From assembly GCA_934647145.1 (NCBI GenBank), contig CAKUFB010000044.1, positions 1 through 13,549 on the forward strand: a DNA stretch of 13,549 bases. The letters run 5' to 3'. Below the pieces are notes generated by a model that ran no database searches, was not told where the DNA came from, and worked only from the letters and a program-made list of their open reading frames with translations. This DNA comes from an uncultured Clostridia bacterium (GTDB lineage Bacteria; Bacillota; Clostridia; Christensenellales; Aristaeellaceae). The position numbers and the translations under genes were made by a program. Shown here piece after piece: positions 1 to 13,321 of the stretch (the stretch's first letter is position 1; each line of letters begins with the position of its first letter).

Positions 1-344
1 TGGGGCATCGGGCCGTCCGCAGCGGACACGACCAGGATCGCGCCGTCCATCTGCGCAGCGCCGGTGATCATGTTCTTCACGTAGTCGGCGTGGCCGGGGC
101 AGTCCACGTGCGCGTAGTGGCGCTTGTCGGTCTCGTACTCGACGTGCGCAGTGTTGATCGTGATGCCGCGGGCCTTCTCTTCGGGCGCCTTGTCGATTTC
201 GTCGTAGCGCATGGCCTGCGCGCCGCCGTGCTTCGCCAGCACCATCGTGATGGCCGCAGTCAGGGTGGTCTTGCCGTGGTCAACGTGACCGATGGTACCC
301 ACGTTTACGTGGGGCTTCTTACGCTCAAACTTTGCCTTTGCCAT
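1..344 (-). CDS. tuf: Elongation factor Tu, N-terminal part (runs off the window)
   Basis: EF-Tu is the GTPase that delivers aminoacyl-tRNA to the ribosomal A site. Only the first 114 codons are present; the frame is open at the window edge. The start MAKAKFERKKPHVNVG and the G1 P-loop GHVDHGKT (residues 19-26) are typical. RGITIN (switch I) and DCPGHADY (switch II, G3) follow, and the visible part ends at DGPMP, as expected for the first third of the G domain. The ATG at 344 has AGGAGGA at 360-354, nine bases upstream. It is the last visible gene of the str-type operon, 30 bases after fusA, so it is probably co-transcribed with it. No other family fits. Confidence 0.97.
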   Translation of the reverse strand, partial: MAKAKFERKKPHVNVGTIGHVDHGKTTLTAAITMVLAKHGGAQAMRYDEIDKAPEEKARGITINTAHVEYETDKRHYAHVDCPGHADYVKNMITGAAQMDGAILVVSAADGPMP

Positions 345-374
345 TTTGGGTAGTCCTCCTATGAGAATGATTGA

Positions 375-2447
375 TTAGTCCTTAATACCCAGCACCTTGT
401 TGGCGATGGAGCGCGGCACCTCTTCGTAGTGCTCGAACTGCATCGTGTAGTTGCCGCGGCCCTGGGTGCGGGAGCGCAGGTCGGTTGCGTAGCCGAACAT
501 GGAGGCCAGGGGCACGATGGCGCGGATGGACTGCAGACCCGCATGTCCGTCCATGCCCTCGATGCGACCGCGGCGGCCGTTCAGGTCGCCCATGACGTCG
601 CCCATGTAATCCTCGGGCACGACAACCTCGACGCGCATCATCGGCTCAAGCAGGCATTCGTCGGCCTTCCTGAGCGCCTCCTTGAGAGCCATGGAGCCGG
701 CGATCTTGAACGCCATTTCGGAGGAGTCGACCTCGTGATAGGAGCCGTCGTAGACGGACACGTGGAAGTCAACCACTTCATAGCCGCCCAGCAGGCCGTT
801 CTTGGCCGCCTCGCGGATACCGGCGTCGATCGGCCCGATGAACTCCTTGGGAATGGAGCCGCCGATGGTATCGTTGCTGAAGGAGTAGCCCTCGCCGGGC
901 TTGGCGGGAGTCACCTCGATCCAGCAGTGGCCGTACTGGCCGTGGCCGCCGGTCTGGCGCTTGAACAGGCCCTCGGCCTTCGCCGCCTTGCGGATGGTTT
1001 CTTTATAGGCAACCTGGGGCGCGCCGACGGTGGCTTCCACCTTGAACTCGCGCAGCAGGCGGTCTACGATGATCTCCAGATGGAGCTCGCCCATGCCGGC
1101 GATGATGGTCTGACCCGTCTGCTCGTCGGTATAGGTCTTGAAGGTAGGATCTTCCTCGGCCAGGCGAACCAGCGCCAGACCCATCTTTTCCTGACCGGCC
1201 TTGGTCTTGGGCTCGATGGCGACCTGGATCACCGGCTCCGGGAATTCCATGGATTCCAGGATGATGGGGGCCTTCTCGTCGCACAGGCTGTTGCCGGTCG
1301 TGGTGTCCTTGAAGCCCACGATGCCGACGATGTCGCCCGCGCGAACCTCATCGACCTCCTCACGGTGGTTGGCGTGCATGCGCAGGATACGGCCCACGCG
1401 CTCGCGCTTGCCCTTGGAGGAGTTATAGACATAGCTGCCGGCCGTCAGCACGCCGGAATAGACGCGCACGAACGCCAGCCTGCCCACGAAGGGGTCGGCC
1501 ATGATCTTGAAGGCCAGGGCGGAGAAGGGGGCGTCGTCGGAGGGCTCGCGGGTGAGCTCCTGCTGACCGTCCACGCTGGTGCCCTTGACCGCGCCGATGT
1601 CCAGCGGAGAGGGCAGGTAATCCACGACCGCGTCCAGCAGGGGCTGCACGCCCTTGTTGCGGTACGAGGTACCGCACAGCACGGGGGTGAGCTTGCCGGC
1701 GATGGTGGCGCGGCGAATGGCCTTCTTCAGTTCGTCGATGGTGGGTTCTTCCTCCATCATGAACTTCTCCATCATTTCGTCGTCGGCCTCGGCGACCGCC
1801 TCAATCAGGTTGGCGCGATACAGCTCGGCCTCTTCCATCATGTCGGCGGGGATATCGCTCTCCTCCATCACGTTGCCCAGGTCGTCCTTATAGATCTCGG
1901 CCTTCATGTGGATCAGGTCGACCAGACCCACGAAGGAGGCCTCGGAGCCGATGGGCAGCTGGATGGGGGCCGCGTTGGTCTTCAGACGGTCGTGCATCAT
2001 GTCCACGACGCGGAAGAAGTCCGCGCCCATGATGTCCATCTTGTTGACGTAGGCAATGCGGGGAACGCCATACTTGGTCGCCTGATGCCAGACGGTTTCA
2101 GACTGAGGCTCCACGCCGCCCTTCGCACAGAAAACGGCGACAGCACCATCCAGAACTCGCAGAGAACGCTCGACTTCCACAGTGAAGTCCACGTGACCGG
2201 GCGTGTCGATGATGTTGATCTGATGCTTGCGCCATTCACAGGTCGTAGCAGCGGAGGTAATGGTGATACCACGCTCCTGCTCCTGCTCCATCCAGTCCAT
2301 GGTCGCGGCGCCTTCATGAGTTTCACCGAGCTTATGCGTGCGTCCGGTGTAGAACAGAATACGCTCGGTGGTAGTGGTTTTACCGGCGTCAATATGAGCC
2401 ATGATGCCGATATTGCGCACATGCTCAAGCGGATGAGATCTCGACAC
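375..2447 (-). CDS. fusA: Elongation factor G
   Basis: A 690-residue ribosomal translocase GTPase of normal length for EF-G. Visible motifs are the P-loop AHIDAGKT (17-24), switch I RGITI (59-63), switch II DTPGH (81-85) and the guanine-specificity NKMD (135-138). Domains II-V follow, including the GGHGQYGH stretch of domain IV. The start is GTG at 2447-2445, giving MSRSHPLEHVRNIGI. AAAGGGG at 2464-2458 sits ten bases upstream, and no in-frame ATG lies near that site. It lies 60 bases downstream of rpsG and 30 upstream of tuf, the standard rpsL-rpsG-fusA-tuf order. The sequence looks like the housekeeping EF-G rather than a tetracycline-protection relative, because it sits in the str operon and has the full canonical N terminus. 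Confidence 0.97.
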   Translation of the reverse strand: MSRSHPLEHVRNIGIMAHIDAGKTTTTERILFYTGRTHKLGETHEGAATMDWMEQEQERGITITSAATTCEWRKHQINIIDTPGHVDFTVEVERSLRVLDGAVAVFCAKGGVEPQSETVWHQATKYGVPRIAYVNKMDIMGADFFRVVDMMHDRLKTNAAPIQLPIGSEASFVGLVDLIHMKAEIYKDDLGNVMEESDIPADMMEEAELYRANLIEAVAEADDEMMEKFMMEEEPTIDELKKAIRRATIAGKLTPVLCGTSYRNKGVQPLLDAVVDYLPSPLDIGAVKGTSVDGQQELTREPSDDAPFSALAFKIMADPFVGRLAFVRVYSGVLTAGSYVYNSSKGKRERVGRILRMHANHREEVDEVRAGDIVGIVGFKDTTTGNSLCDEKAPIILESMEFPEPVIQVAIEPKTKAGQEKMGLALVRLAEEDPTFKTYTDEQTGQTIIAGMGELHLEIIVDRLLREFKVEATVGAPQVAYKETIRKAAKAEGLFKRQTGGHGQYGHCWIEVTPAKPGEGYSFSNDTIGGSIPKEFIGPIDAGIREAAKNGLLGGYEVVDFHVSVYDGSYHEVDSSEMAFKIAGSMALKEALRKADECLLEPMMRVEVVVPEDYMGDVMGDLNGRRGRIEGMDGHAGLQSIRAIVPLASMFGYATDLRSRTQGRGNYTMQFEHYEEVPRSIANKVLGIKD

Positions 2448-2507
2448 AGTTGTTTTTCCCCTTTCAAATTCCGTATGGTGCTGCGTTTATACGAATGATT
2501 TTGCGAA

Positions 2508-2978
2508 TTACCAGCGATAATGCGCGAACGCCTTGTTGGCCTCGGCGGTCTTGTGCATATCCTCGCGGCGCTTCACGGCATTACCGGTGTTGTTGGAAGC
2601 ATCGATAATTTCGTTGGCCAGGCGCTCGGCCATGGTGCGCTCGCTGCGCTTGCGGGCGAACATCACCAGCCAGCGCAGGGCCAGCGTCTGACGGCGCTCG
2701 GGACGAATCTCGATAGGCACCTGGTAGGTGGCGCCGCCGACGCGGCGGGCCTTGACCTCCAGAGAGGGCATGATGTTGGCCATGGCGGCGTTGAACACTT
2801 CCATGGCGTCCTTGCCGGCCTTCTCGGCGACCGCTTCAAGCGCCTCGTAGCAGACGGTCTGCGCGATGCCGCGCTTGCCGTCGTACATGACCTGGTTGAT
2901 CAGCTTGGTGATCACAACATTATTATAGACCGGATCCGCGAGAACCTCGCGCTTCGGAATAAATCCACGTCTGGGCAT
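2508..2978 (-). CDS. rpsG: 30S ribosomal protein S7
   Basis: A 156-residue primary-binding protein of the 30S head, contacting the 3' major domain of 16S rRNA near the E site and mRNA exit. It begins MPRRGFIPKREVLADPVYNN and ends in the usual KAFAHYRW, with the conserved core VGGATYQVP and RWLV. The length equals the family norm. The ATG at 2978 is preceded by GAGGAGGGA (2992-2984). In proteobacteria S7 represses its own operon by binding the spacer between rpsL and rpsG. Here that spacer is 165 bases long and contains inverted repeats, which are annotated separately. fusA follows after 60 bases. Confidence 0.97.
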   Translation of the reverse strand: MPRRGFIPKREVLADPVYNNVVITKLINQVMYDGKRGIAQTVCYEALEAVAEKAGKDAMEVFNAAMANIMPSLEVKARRVGGATYQVPIEIRPERRQTLALRWLVMFARKRSERTMAERLANEIIDASNNTGNAVKRREDMHKTAEANKAFAHYRW

Positions 2979-3143
2979 TGTAGTCCCTCCTCATATTTTG
3001 GCTAAAGCGACTTCAGTGACAACGGAAAACCACTCGCGGCAGTTGGCGCTGCCGTTCAGTCCCTCATTCGGCCCTTGCCGCGCTCACGCCCACGTTCCTT
3101 CAGGCGCTCCTGCGGCGCAGGAAAAAGTCAGGCAGGTCTTCTA
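2979..3143 (-). promoter_or_regulatory. Structured rpsL-rpsG spacer, candidate S7 autoregulatory region
   Basis: A 165-base non-coding spacer within an operon whose other gaps are 30-79 bases. In transcript sense it contains a 7-base-arm palindrome CCTGCG/CGCAGG at 3121-3107 and a perfect hairpin CGGCAG-CGCCAA-CTGCCG at 3054-3037. A second possible helix AACGG/CCGTT spans the latter. No T-run follows any of them, so termination is unlikely. E. coli S7 binds the corresponding spacer; I infer, without structural proof, a similar role here. Neither strand shows a plausible gene. Confidence 0.4.
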
Positions 3144-3518
3144 TTACTTCTTGGGGCGCTTTGCGCCGTAGCGAGAACGGGCCTGCATGCGCTTGGCGAC
3201 GCCGGCGGTATCCAGCGCGCCGCGGATGATGTGGTAACGGGTACCAGGCAGGTCACGAACCTTGCCGCCGCGGATCAGCACGACCGAGTGCTCCTGCAGG
3301 TTGTGGCCGATGCCGGGAATGTAGCAGGTACCCTCGGTGGAGTTGGTCAGGCGGACACGGGCGATCTTACGCAGGGCGGAGTTGGGCTTCTTGGGGGTCA
3401 GAGTCCTGACCTGAAGGCACACACCGCGCTTCTGCGGGCACTTCTGCAGAATGGGCGAATTCGACTTGGTCGTTCGCTTTTCCCTACCCTTGCGGATCAA
3501 CTGGTTGATCGTGGGCAT
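3144..3518 (-). CDS. rpsL: 30S ribosomal protein S12
   Basis: A 124-residue decoding-centre protein. It begins MPTINQLIRKGREK and carries the conserved PQKRGVC, TPKKPNSALRK (lysines at 43 and 44), GHNLQEHSVVLIRGG and DLPGTRYH blocks. The length matches the short E. coli-type S12 and lacks the extra N-terminal segment of Bacillus S12. The ATG at 3518 has an excellent AAGGAGGTG (3532-3524). The aspartate at 89, the RimO methylthiolation site in E. coli, is present. One position is odd: residue 88 is arginine (codon CGT) where most bacteria have lysine, and residue 86 is lysine where most have arginine. Substitution K88R in this protein is a classic streptomycin-resistance change. It lies 79 bases after the L7Ae-like gene. 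Confidence 0.97.
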   Translation of the reverse strand: MPTINQLIRKGREKRTTKSNSPILQKCPQKRGVCLQVRTLTPKKPNSALRKIARVRLTNSTEGTCYIPGIGHNLQEHSVVLIRGGKVRDLPGTRYHIIRGALDTAGVAKRMQARSRYGAKRPKK

Positions 3519-3597
3519 GGAAACACCTCCTTGATTTTCTTCAGGTTGTTGTGTATTCTATGATGACCCCGCAACCCCAGGGCATTATAGACGCTTC

Positions 3598-3843
3598 TCA
3601 GAGCCGGATGGCGGCGGCGGCGGCGCGAACCTGCACATTGCAGATCTCGCCGAGCTGCTTCATCGAGGGAACCTCTTCATAGGGGATTCCCTTCTCCCGG
3701 CAGACGTCATAGATCGGACGGGTCACAAAGATGTCCGCGTCGGACGCGATATAGACACGCTTGACCAGGCCTTCCTGGATGGCGCGCAGCACCTGCTTGG
3801 CGCCGACCGCCTTTCTGGGCGCTTCCTTAAGCGCAGACAGCAT
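3598..3843 (-). CDS. rplGB: L7Ae/YbxF-family ribosome-associated RNA-binding protein
   Basis: An 81-residue protein of the L7Ae/L30e/S12e/Gadd45 fold, which binds kink-turn RNA. Its position between rpoC and rpsL is that of Bacillus subtilis ybxF, a known k-turn binder. Family features are VGAKQVLRAI (residues 13-22; usually GTKQ), VYIASDAD (30-37), the SMKQLGEIC segment (60-68) and the terminal AAAAAI. Two glycines usual in the ending CGIxVG are replaced here (CNVQVR, 68-73). The ATG at 3843 is preceded by GAGGAGGGA about seven bases away. It is the first gene of the operon, about 25 bases downstream of the predicted transcription start. Which of the YbxF or YlxQ paralogue roles it has follows from position only. 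Confidence 0.9.
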   Translation of the reverse strand: MLSALKEAPRKAVGAKQVLRAIQEGLVKRVYIASDADIFVTRPIYDVCREKGIPYEEVPSMKQLGEICNVQVRAAAAAIRL

Positions 3844-3873
3844 ACCGATCCCTCCTCACTATGCAACTTATGT

Positions 3874-3903
3874 AGTATAGCATCTTCACCTGTAAAATGT
3901 CAA
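3874..3903 (-). promoter_or_regulatory. Sigma-A promoter of the L7Ae-rpsL-rpsG-fusA-tuf operon
   Basis: In transcript sense the -35 is TTGACA (3903-3898), followed by an 18-base spacer and the -10 TATACT (3879-3874). TGC stands immediately before the -10, an extended -10 element. The transcript would start near 3867 and give a leader of about 25 bases. This means the str-type operon need not depend on read-through from rpoBC. A perfect 10-base palindrome CCTCATGAGG (3932-3923) inside a T-rich and A-rich frame lies about 20 bases upstream of the -35; its role is unknown. Confidence 0.85.
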
Positions 3904-4005
3904 TCATGCGTCGATTAATTTTCCTCATGAGGGTGAAAAAGTCCGCAATCCGCGTCCTCCGCGCCCTCCTGAGAATGCCCGCTTCCAGCCGTTTTATACG
4001 CGGCA

Positions 4006-4029
4006 CATCCCGGCCGTGCAGCCGGGATG
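4006..4029. repeat. Perfect inverted repeat (hairpin) in the rpoC-L7Ae gap
   Basis: CATCCCGGC (4006-4014), a six-base loop, and GCCGGGATG (4021-4029) form a perfect 9-bp GC-rich stem. Neither strand has a T-run after it, so it is not a textbook terminator. It lies about 100 bases upstream of the L7Ae operon promoter and could still slow or protect the rpoBC transcript end. Confidence 0.6.
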
Positions 4030-4130
4030 CGCGCGGATATGAACTTGTGAAGCGGCGGCAGCCAGTGGAAGCCGGCACTGCCCGTCGACAGAAACGCGTC
4101 GTGGGAAATCCGCGCCTGTTTTCCGCAGGC

Positions 4131-4188
4131 GAAGAATCTGGAGGCTCTAATCTATGGCCGACAGATTCGTGCGGCCACGGCGGCAGCA
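4131..4188. repeat. Covarying hairpin repeat, copy A
   Basis: The plus strand reads GAAGAA overlapping the stem arm GAATCTG (4134-4140). A loop holding GCTCTAATCTATGG (4144-4157) follows, then the opposite arm CAGATTC (4162-4168), then GTGCGGCC, one variable base, and CGGCGGCAGCA ending at 4188. The 7-bp stem sequence differs from copy B although loop and right flank are almost identical. The transcript of rpoBC would carry the complement of this element. Confidence 0.75.
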
Positions 4189-4222
4189 TCTTGTGGGGCA
4201 CGGCCTTGGGCGCTACACCCGC

Positions 4223-4280
4223 GAAGAAATTGGGAGCTTGAATCTATGGTTCCCAATTTCGTGCGGCCCCGGCGGCAGCA
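4223..4280. repeat. Covarying hairpin repeat, copy B
   Basis: GAAGAA overlaps the arm GAAATTGGGA (4226-4235). A 15-base loop contains GCTTGAATCTATGG (4236-4249), and the perfect complementary arm TCCCAATTTC occupies 4251-4260. The right flank differs from copy A at one base between TTCGTGCGGCC and CGGCGGCAGCA. Its 10-bp stem is longer than that of copy A and of different sequence. The copy lies 23 bases beyond the rpoC stop codon. Confidence 0.8.
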
Positions 4281-4302
4281 AGTGGCTCCGGGCCCTGCCC
4301 GG

Positions 4303-7869
<3,567 letters not shown>

Positions 7870-7903
7870 AGGGTCTTCTCTCCCTTCTATAAGCACGTCC
7901 GGC

Positions 7904-7925
7904 CGGGCGGTTTTTACGCCGCCCG
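7904..7925 (-). repeat. Hairpin in the rpoB-rpoC junction
   Basis: In transcript sense CGGGCGG (7925-7919), an eight-base A-rich loop and CCGCCCG (7910-7904) form a perfect 7-bp stem. It sits between the rpoB stop (7942) and the rpoC TTG start (7869) and covers the bases just after the alternative ATG at 7929. It could adjust the ratio of the two subunits, but that is inference. Confidence 0.55.
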
Positions 7926-7941
7926 ACATACCTTAAAGCGG

Positions 7942-11739
<3,798 letters not shown>

Positions 11740-11917
11740 ATAAAGCAATCACCCCTCATCAGAATCGGTTGTCGTGGTCTATTGCTGACGCAGACGTGTC
11801 GTAAAATTTTTGATAAAAATTCCTTGCGCCGCCGGACATTTCGTGATACAATGATCCCTGTCGATCGGAATTTCCTCTCCGCCCGGGGAAAAGGCGACAC
11901 GAGTGCGATACTACTAC
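11740..11917 (-). promoter_or_regulatory. Long 5' leader of the rpoBC transcript
   Basis: About 175 bases separate the predicted transcription start from the rpoB ATG. In transcript sense CGTGTCG (11901-11895) can pair with CGACACG (11801-11795), closing a domain of about 93 bases. Inside it are a possible CTTTTCC/GGAGAGG stem using two G-U pairs and an AT hairpin AATTTTT-ATC-AAAAATT. I do not recognise a known riboswitch or r-protein leader class. No terminator-like T-run follows a stable stem. Confidence 0.4.
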
Positions 11918-11925
11918 AATTTATT

Positions 11926-11954
11926 ATAATACCACGCGTTTCAGCGTTCGTCAA
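11926..11954 (-). promoter_or_regulatory. Sigma-A promoter of rpoBC
   Basis: In transcript sense the -35 is TTGACG (11954-11949), followed by a 17-base spacer and the -10 TATTAT (11931-11926), with TGG just before it as an extended -10. A perfect TATAAT overlaps three bases downstream but would need a 20-base spacer. An inverted repeat GGCGC/GCGCC (11982-11966) lies a short way upstream of the -35 and might be an operator or part of the preceding unit's end. Confidence 0.8.
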
Positions 11955-12019
11955 GAGCCGTTCAGGGCGCTAAAATCGCGCCTTTCGTTAACTTTCTTGA
12001 AATCTCACACATTTAACAC

Positions 12020-12046
12020 AAAAACGGCCCCGAACGGAGCCGTTTT
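12020..12046 (-). terminator. Intrinsic terminator of the oxidoreductase gene
   Basis: In transcript sense AAAACGGC (12046-12039), an inner CCG/CGG pairing, and GCCGTTTT (12028-12021) form a strong stem, continuing into a run of five T (12024-12020) and TGTGTT. The opposite strand has four T after the stem, so it may be bidirectional. It separates the oxidoreductase unit from the rpoBC promoter. Confidence 0.85.
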
Positions 12047-12087
12047 CGTCTGTTTCAGGCAATTCAATGCCGCAGGGTTATTTGCAT

Positions 12088-12124
12088 GATATCCTGCACC
12101 TATTGGCAATGCATGCAGGATATC
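12088..12124. repeat. Perfect 11-bp inverted repeat after the oxidoreductase gene
   Basis: GATATCCTGCA (12088-12098), a 15-base loop and TGCAGGATATC (12114-12124). It lies between the oxidoreductase stop codon and its terminator. A smaller inverted repeat AGACC/GGTCT (12138-12150) is next to it. Neither has a T-run. Both could be 3' UTR structures or a small palindromic insertion; the sequence does not decide. Confidence 0.65.
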
Positions 12125-12156
12125 GCGTCATTTTTGAAGACCCGCGGTCTGGCTTC

Positions 12157-13272
12157 TTACCGCAGATACTCGCGGATCAGGCGCTCGCGCAGGCCGGGCA
12201 CCCAGTTCTGGCCGTTGTCGTCGTAGACCTCGTCCACCGGGAAGGCGCAGGCCTCGGGACACTGTTCGAAGATCTGCGCCATGGCGCGGGTGTGCAGCAT
12301 CGCGTCCTCGGCCGTGCAGGCGATTTCGCCGCCCTCGCGGATGGCGTCCACCACGTCCCACAGCTTGTGCATGCGCTCGATTCCGGTGCCCAGGCTGGTC
12401 TCGCCGTAGCGCTTCTCGGAGCCGTCGTTAAAGCGGAAGGTCAGCTCCGCGCCGTCCTTGCCCAGGCCGCCGAAGGCGATACGCCCCTTCTCGAAGACGT
12501 ACTCGAACATCGGGTTCTGCGCCTCGTTCCGGCCGATGGCGTGCGAGGCCACGAAGGTCAGCCTGCCCGCGCCGATCTTGCCGCGCAGCACGATCGTGTC
12601 GAAGGTCTCGATCGGGTTGGCGCGGAAGGTCTGCGCCTGCACGTCGGTCAGCTCGCACCCGGACACCCACAGCATGTTCTCCAGGTAGTGCGCCGTGGCG
12701 TTGCTGGCCACGCTGTCGAAGATGGGCGCGCCGTTTTTGTCGTACTTCCTGCCCGCCCAGCCGGTGCCGCGGCGGTAGTAGGCCATGTCGCGCGGCCAGA
12801 GCACCAGCGCCCGCATCGACACGGGCCTGCCGAACAAGCCCGCGCGCGCGTCCTTCTGGAAGGCGCGCATGACCGGATCATAGCACCACTGAAAGCCCAC
12901 CGCCAGGATTTTTCCGGCCGCCTTCGACGCATCCAGCATCCGCTGCGCGTCGTCCAGCGTGGCTGCGATCGGCTTCTCAATCAATACGTGACTGCCGTGC
13001 TCCATGCAGTAAATCGCCTGGTGCGCGTGCAGCGGTATCGGCGTGCTGATGATGGCCAGGTCGGCCGTCTTCTCGGCGTAAAACTGCTCCACCGTGTCGT
13101 AAAACGCCGCGTTCATTGCTTTGAGCGTCCCGTACTCCGCACCCTTGTCGGCGTATGGATCCACCACCCCCGCCAGCGTCAGTCCGCCCTGCGCGCCCCG
13201 CGCTGCAAGCTCCTTCACGTAACACACCGCGTAGCCGCCCGAGCCGACCAGCACCACGTTCAGGTTCCTCAT
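12157..13272 (-). CDS. Gfo/Idh/MocA-family NAD(P)-dependent oxidoreductase
   Basis: A 371-residue protein, normal for this family of sugar and inositol dehydrogenases. The N-terminal Rossmann fold has the dinucleotide-binding GSGG (10-13) and an acidic Asp39 after the second strand (VVDPY), which would favour NAD over NADP. The catalytic-lysine motif EKP lies at 99-101. The C-terminal part carries GAPIFDSVASNATAHYLENML (split: 181-190, then 191-201). There Asp186 and His195 stand where the family normally has its D-x-G-x-H signature, with Ser-Asn-Ala in between, which marks a divergent subfamily. No signal peptide or membrane segment is visible, so it should be cytoplasmic. The ATG at 13272 has GAGGGAGG about seven bases upstream. 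It is monocistronic: it has its own promoter and terminator, and the substrate cannot be read from context. Confidence 0.9.
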   Translation of the reverse strand: MRNLNVVLVGSGGYAVCYVKELAARGAQGGLTLAGVVDPYADKGAEYGTLKAMNAAFYDTVEQFYAEKTADLAIISTPIPLHAHQAIYCMEHGSHVLIEKPIAATLDDAQRMLDASKAAGKILAVGFQWCYDPVMRAFQKDARAGLFGRPVSMRALVLWPRDMAYYRRGTGWAGRKYDKNGAPIFDSVASNATAHYLENMLWVSGCELTDVQAQTFRANPIETFDTIVLRGKIGAGRLTFVASHAIGRNEAQNPMFEYVFEKGRIAFGGLGKDGAELTFRFNDGSEKRYGETSLGTGIERMHKLWDVVDAIREGGEIACTAEDAMLHTRAMAQIFEQCPEACAFPVDEVYDDNGQNWVPGLRERLIREYLR

Positions 13273-13321
13273 GCGTCTGCCTCCCTCTTTTAACCGTTTG
13301 TTTATTTATCCTCCTGACAGC

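Larger units (their letters stand above)
4052..4302. repeat. Composite repeat region between rpoC and the L7Ae-like gene
   Basis: About 250 non-coding bases filled with related repeats. Two hairpin units with matching loops and flanks start about 92 bases apart (listed separately). A third partial copy of the flank, GGCGGCAGCCAGTGG, lies at 4053-4067 and matches GGCGGCAGCAAGTGG at 4271-4285 except for one base. Another small hairpin CGCCTG/CAGGCG lies at 4113-4131. The last 15 bases before the rpoC stop form CCGGGC-CCT-GCCCGG (4288-4302), with no T-run. Open frames here give arginine- and proline-rich translations without a recognisable domain or convincing ribosome site, so I read the stretch as non-coding. 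Confidence 0.75.

Noticed and set aside
429..2498. A plus-strand open frame of 689 codons opposite fusA
   Set aside because: Same codon-bias effect; the minus-strand EF-G is complete with all motifs.
3586..3591. A TATAAT box (minus strand) between the L7Ae gene and rpsL
   Set aside because: No acceptable -35 at 16-19 bases upstream; likely a chance match within the operon.
4006..4029. The 9-bp hairpin as an intrinsic terminator of rpoBC
   Set aside because: Stem strength fits, but no T-run follows on either strand, so I list it only as an inverted repeat.
3827..4201. Open frames of 114-124 codons on both strands in the rpoC-L7Ae gap
   Set aside because: They run through the repeat units and the promoter, have arginine/proline-rich sequence without a domain, and lack a convincing ribosome site. 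They are probably repeat translations.
4052..4302. The repeat region as a CRISPR array
   Set aside because: Only two full units, with variable stems inside the repeat rather than unique spacers between constant repeats, and no cas genes.
11851..11973. A 40-codon plus-strand frame starting MIPVDRNF
   Set aside because: No ribosome binding site, and it overlaps the rpoB leader and promoter on the other strand.
12067..13293. A plus-strand open frame of 408 codons opposite the oxidoreductase
   Set aside because: Antisense shadow with biased composition; it begins inside the terminator-side inverted repeat region and has no good ribosome site.
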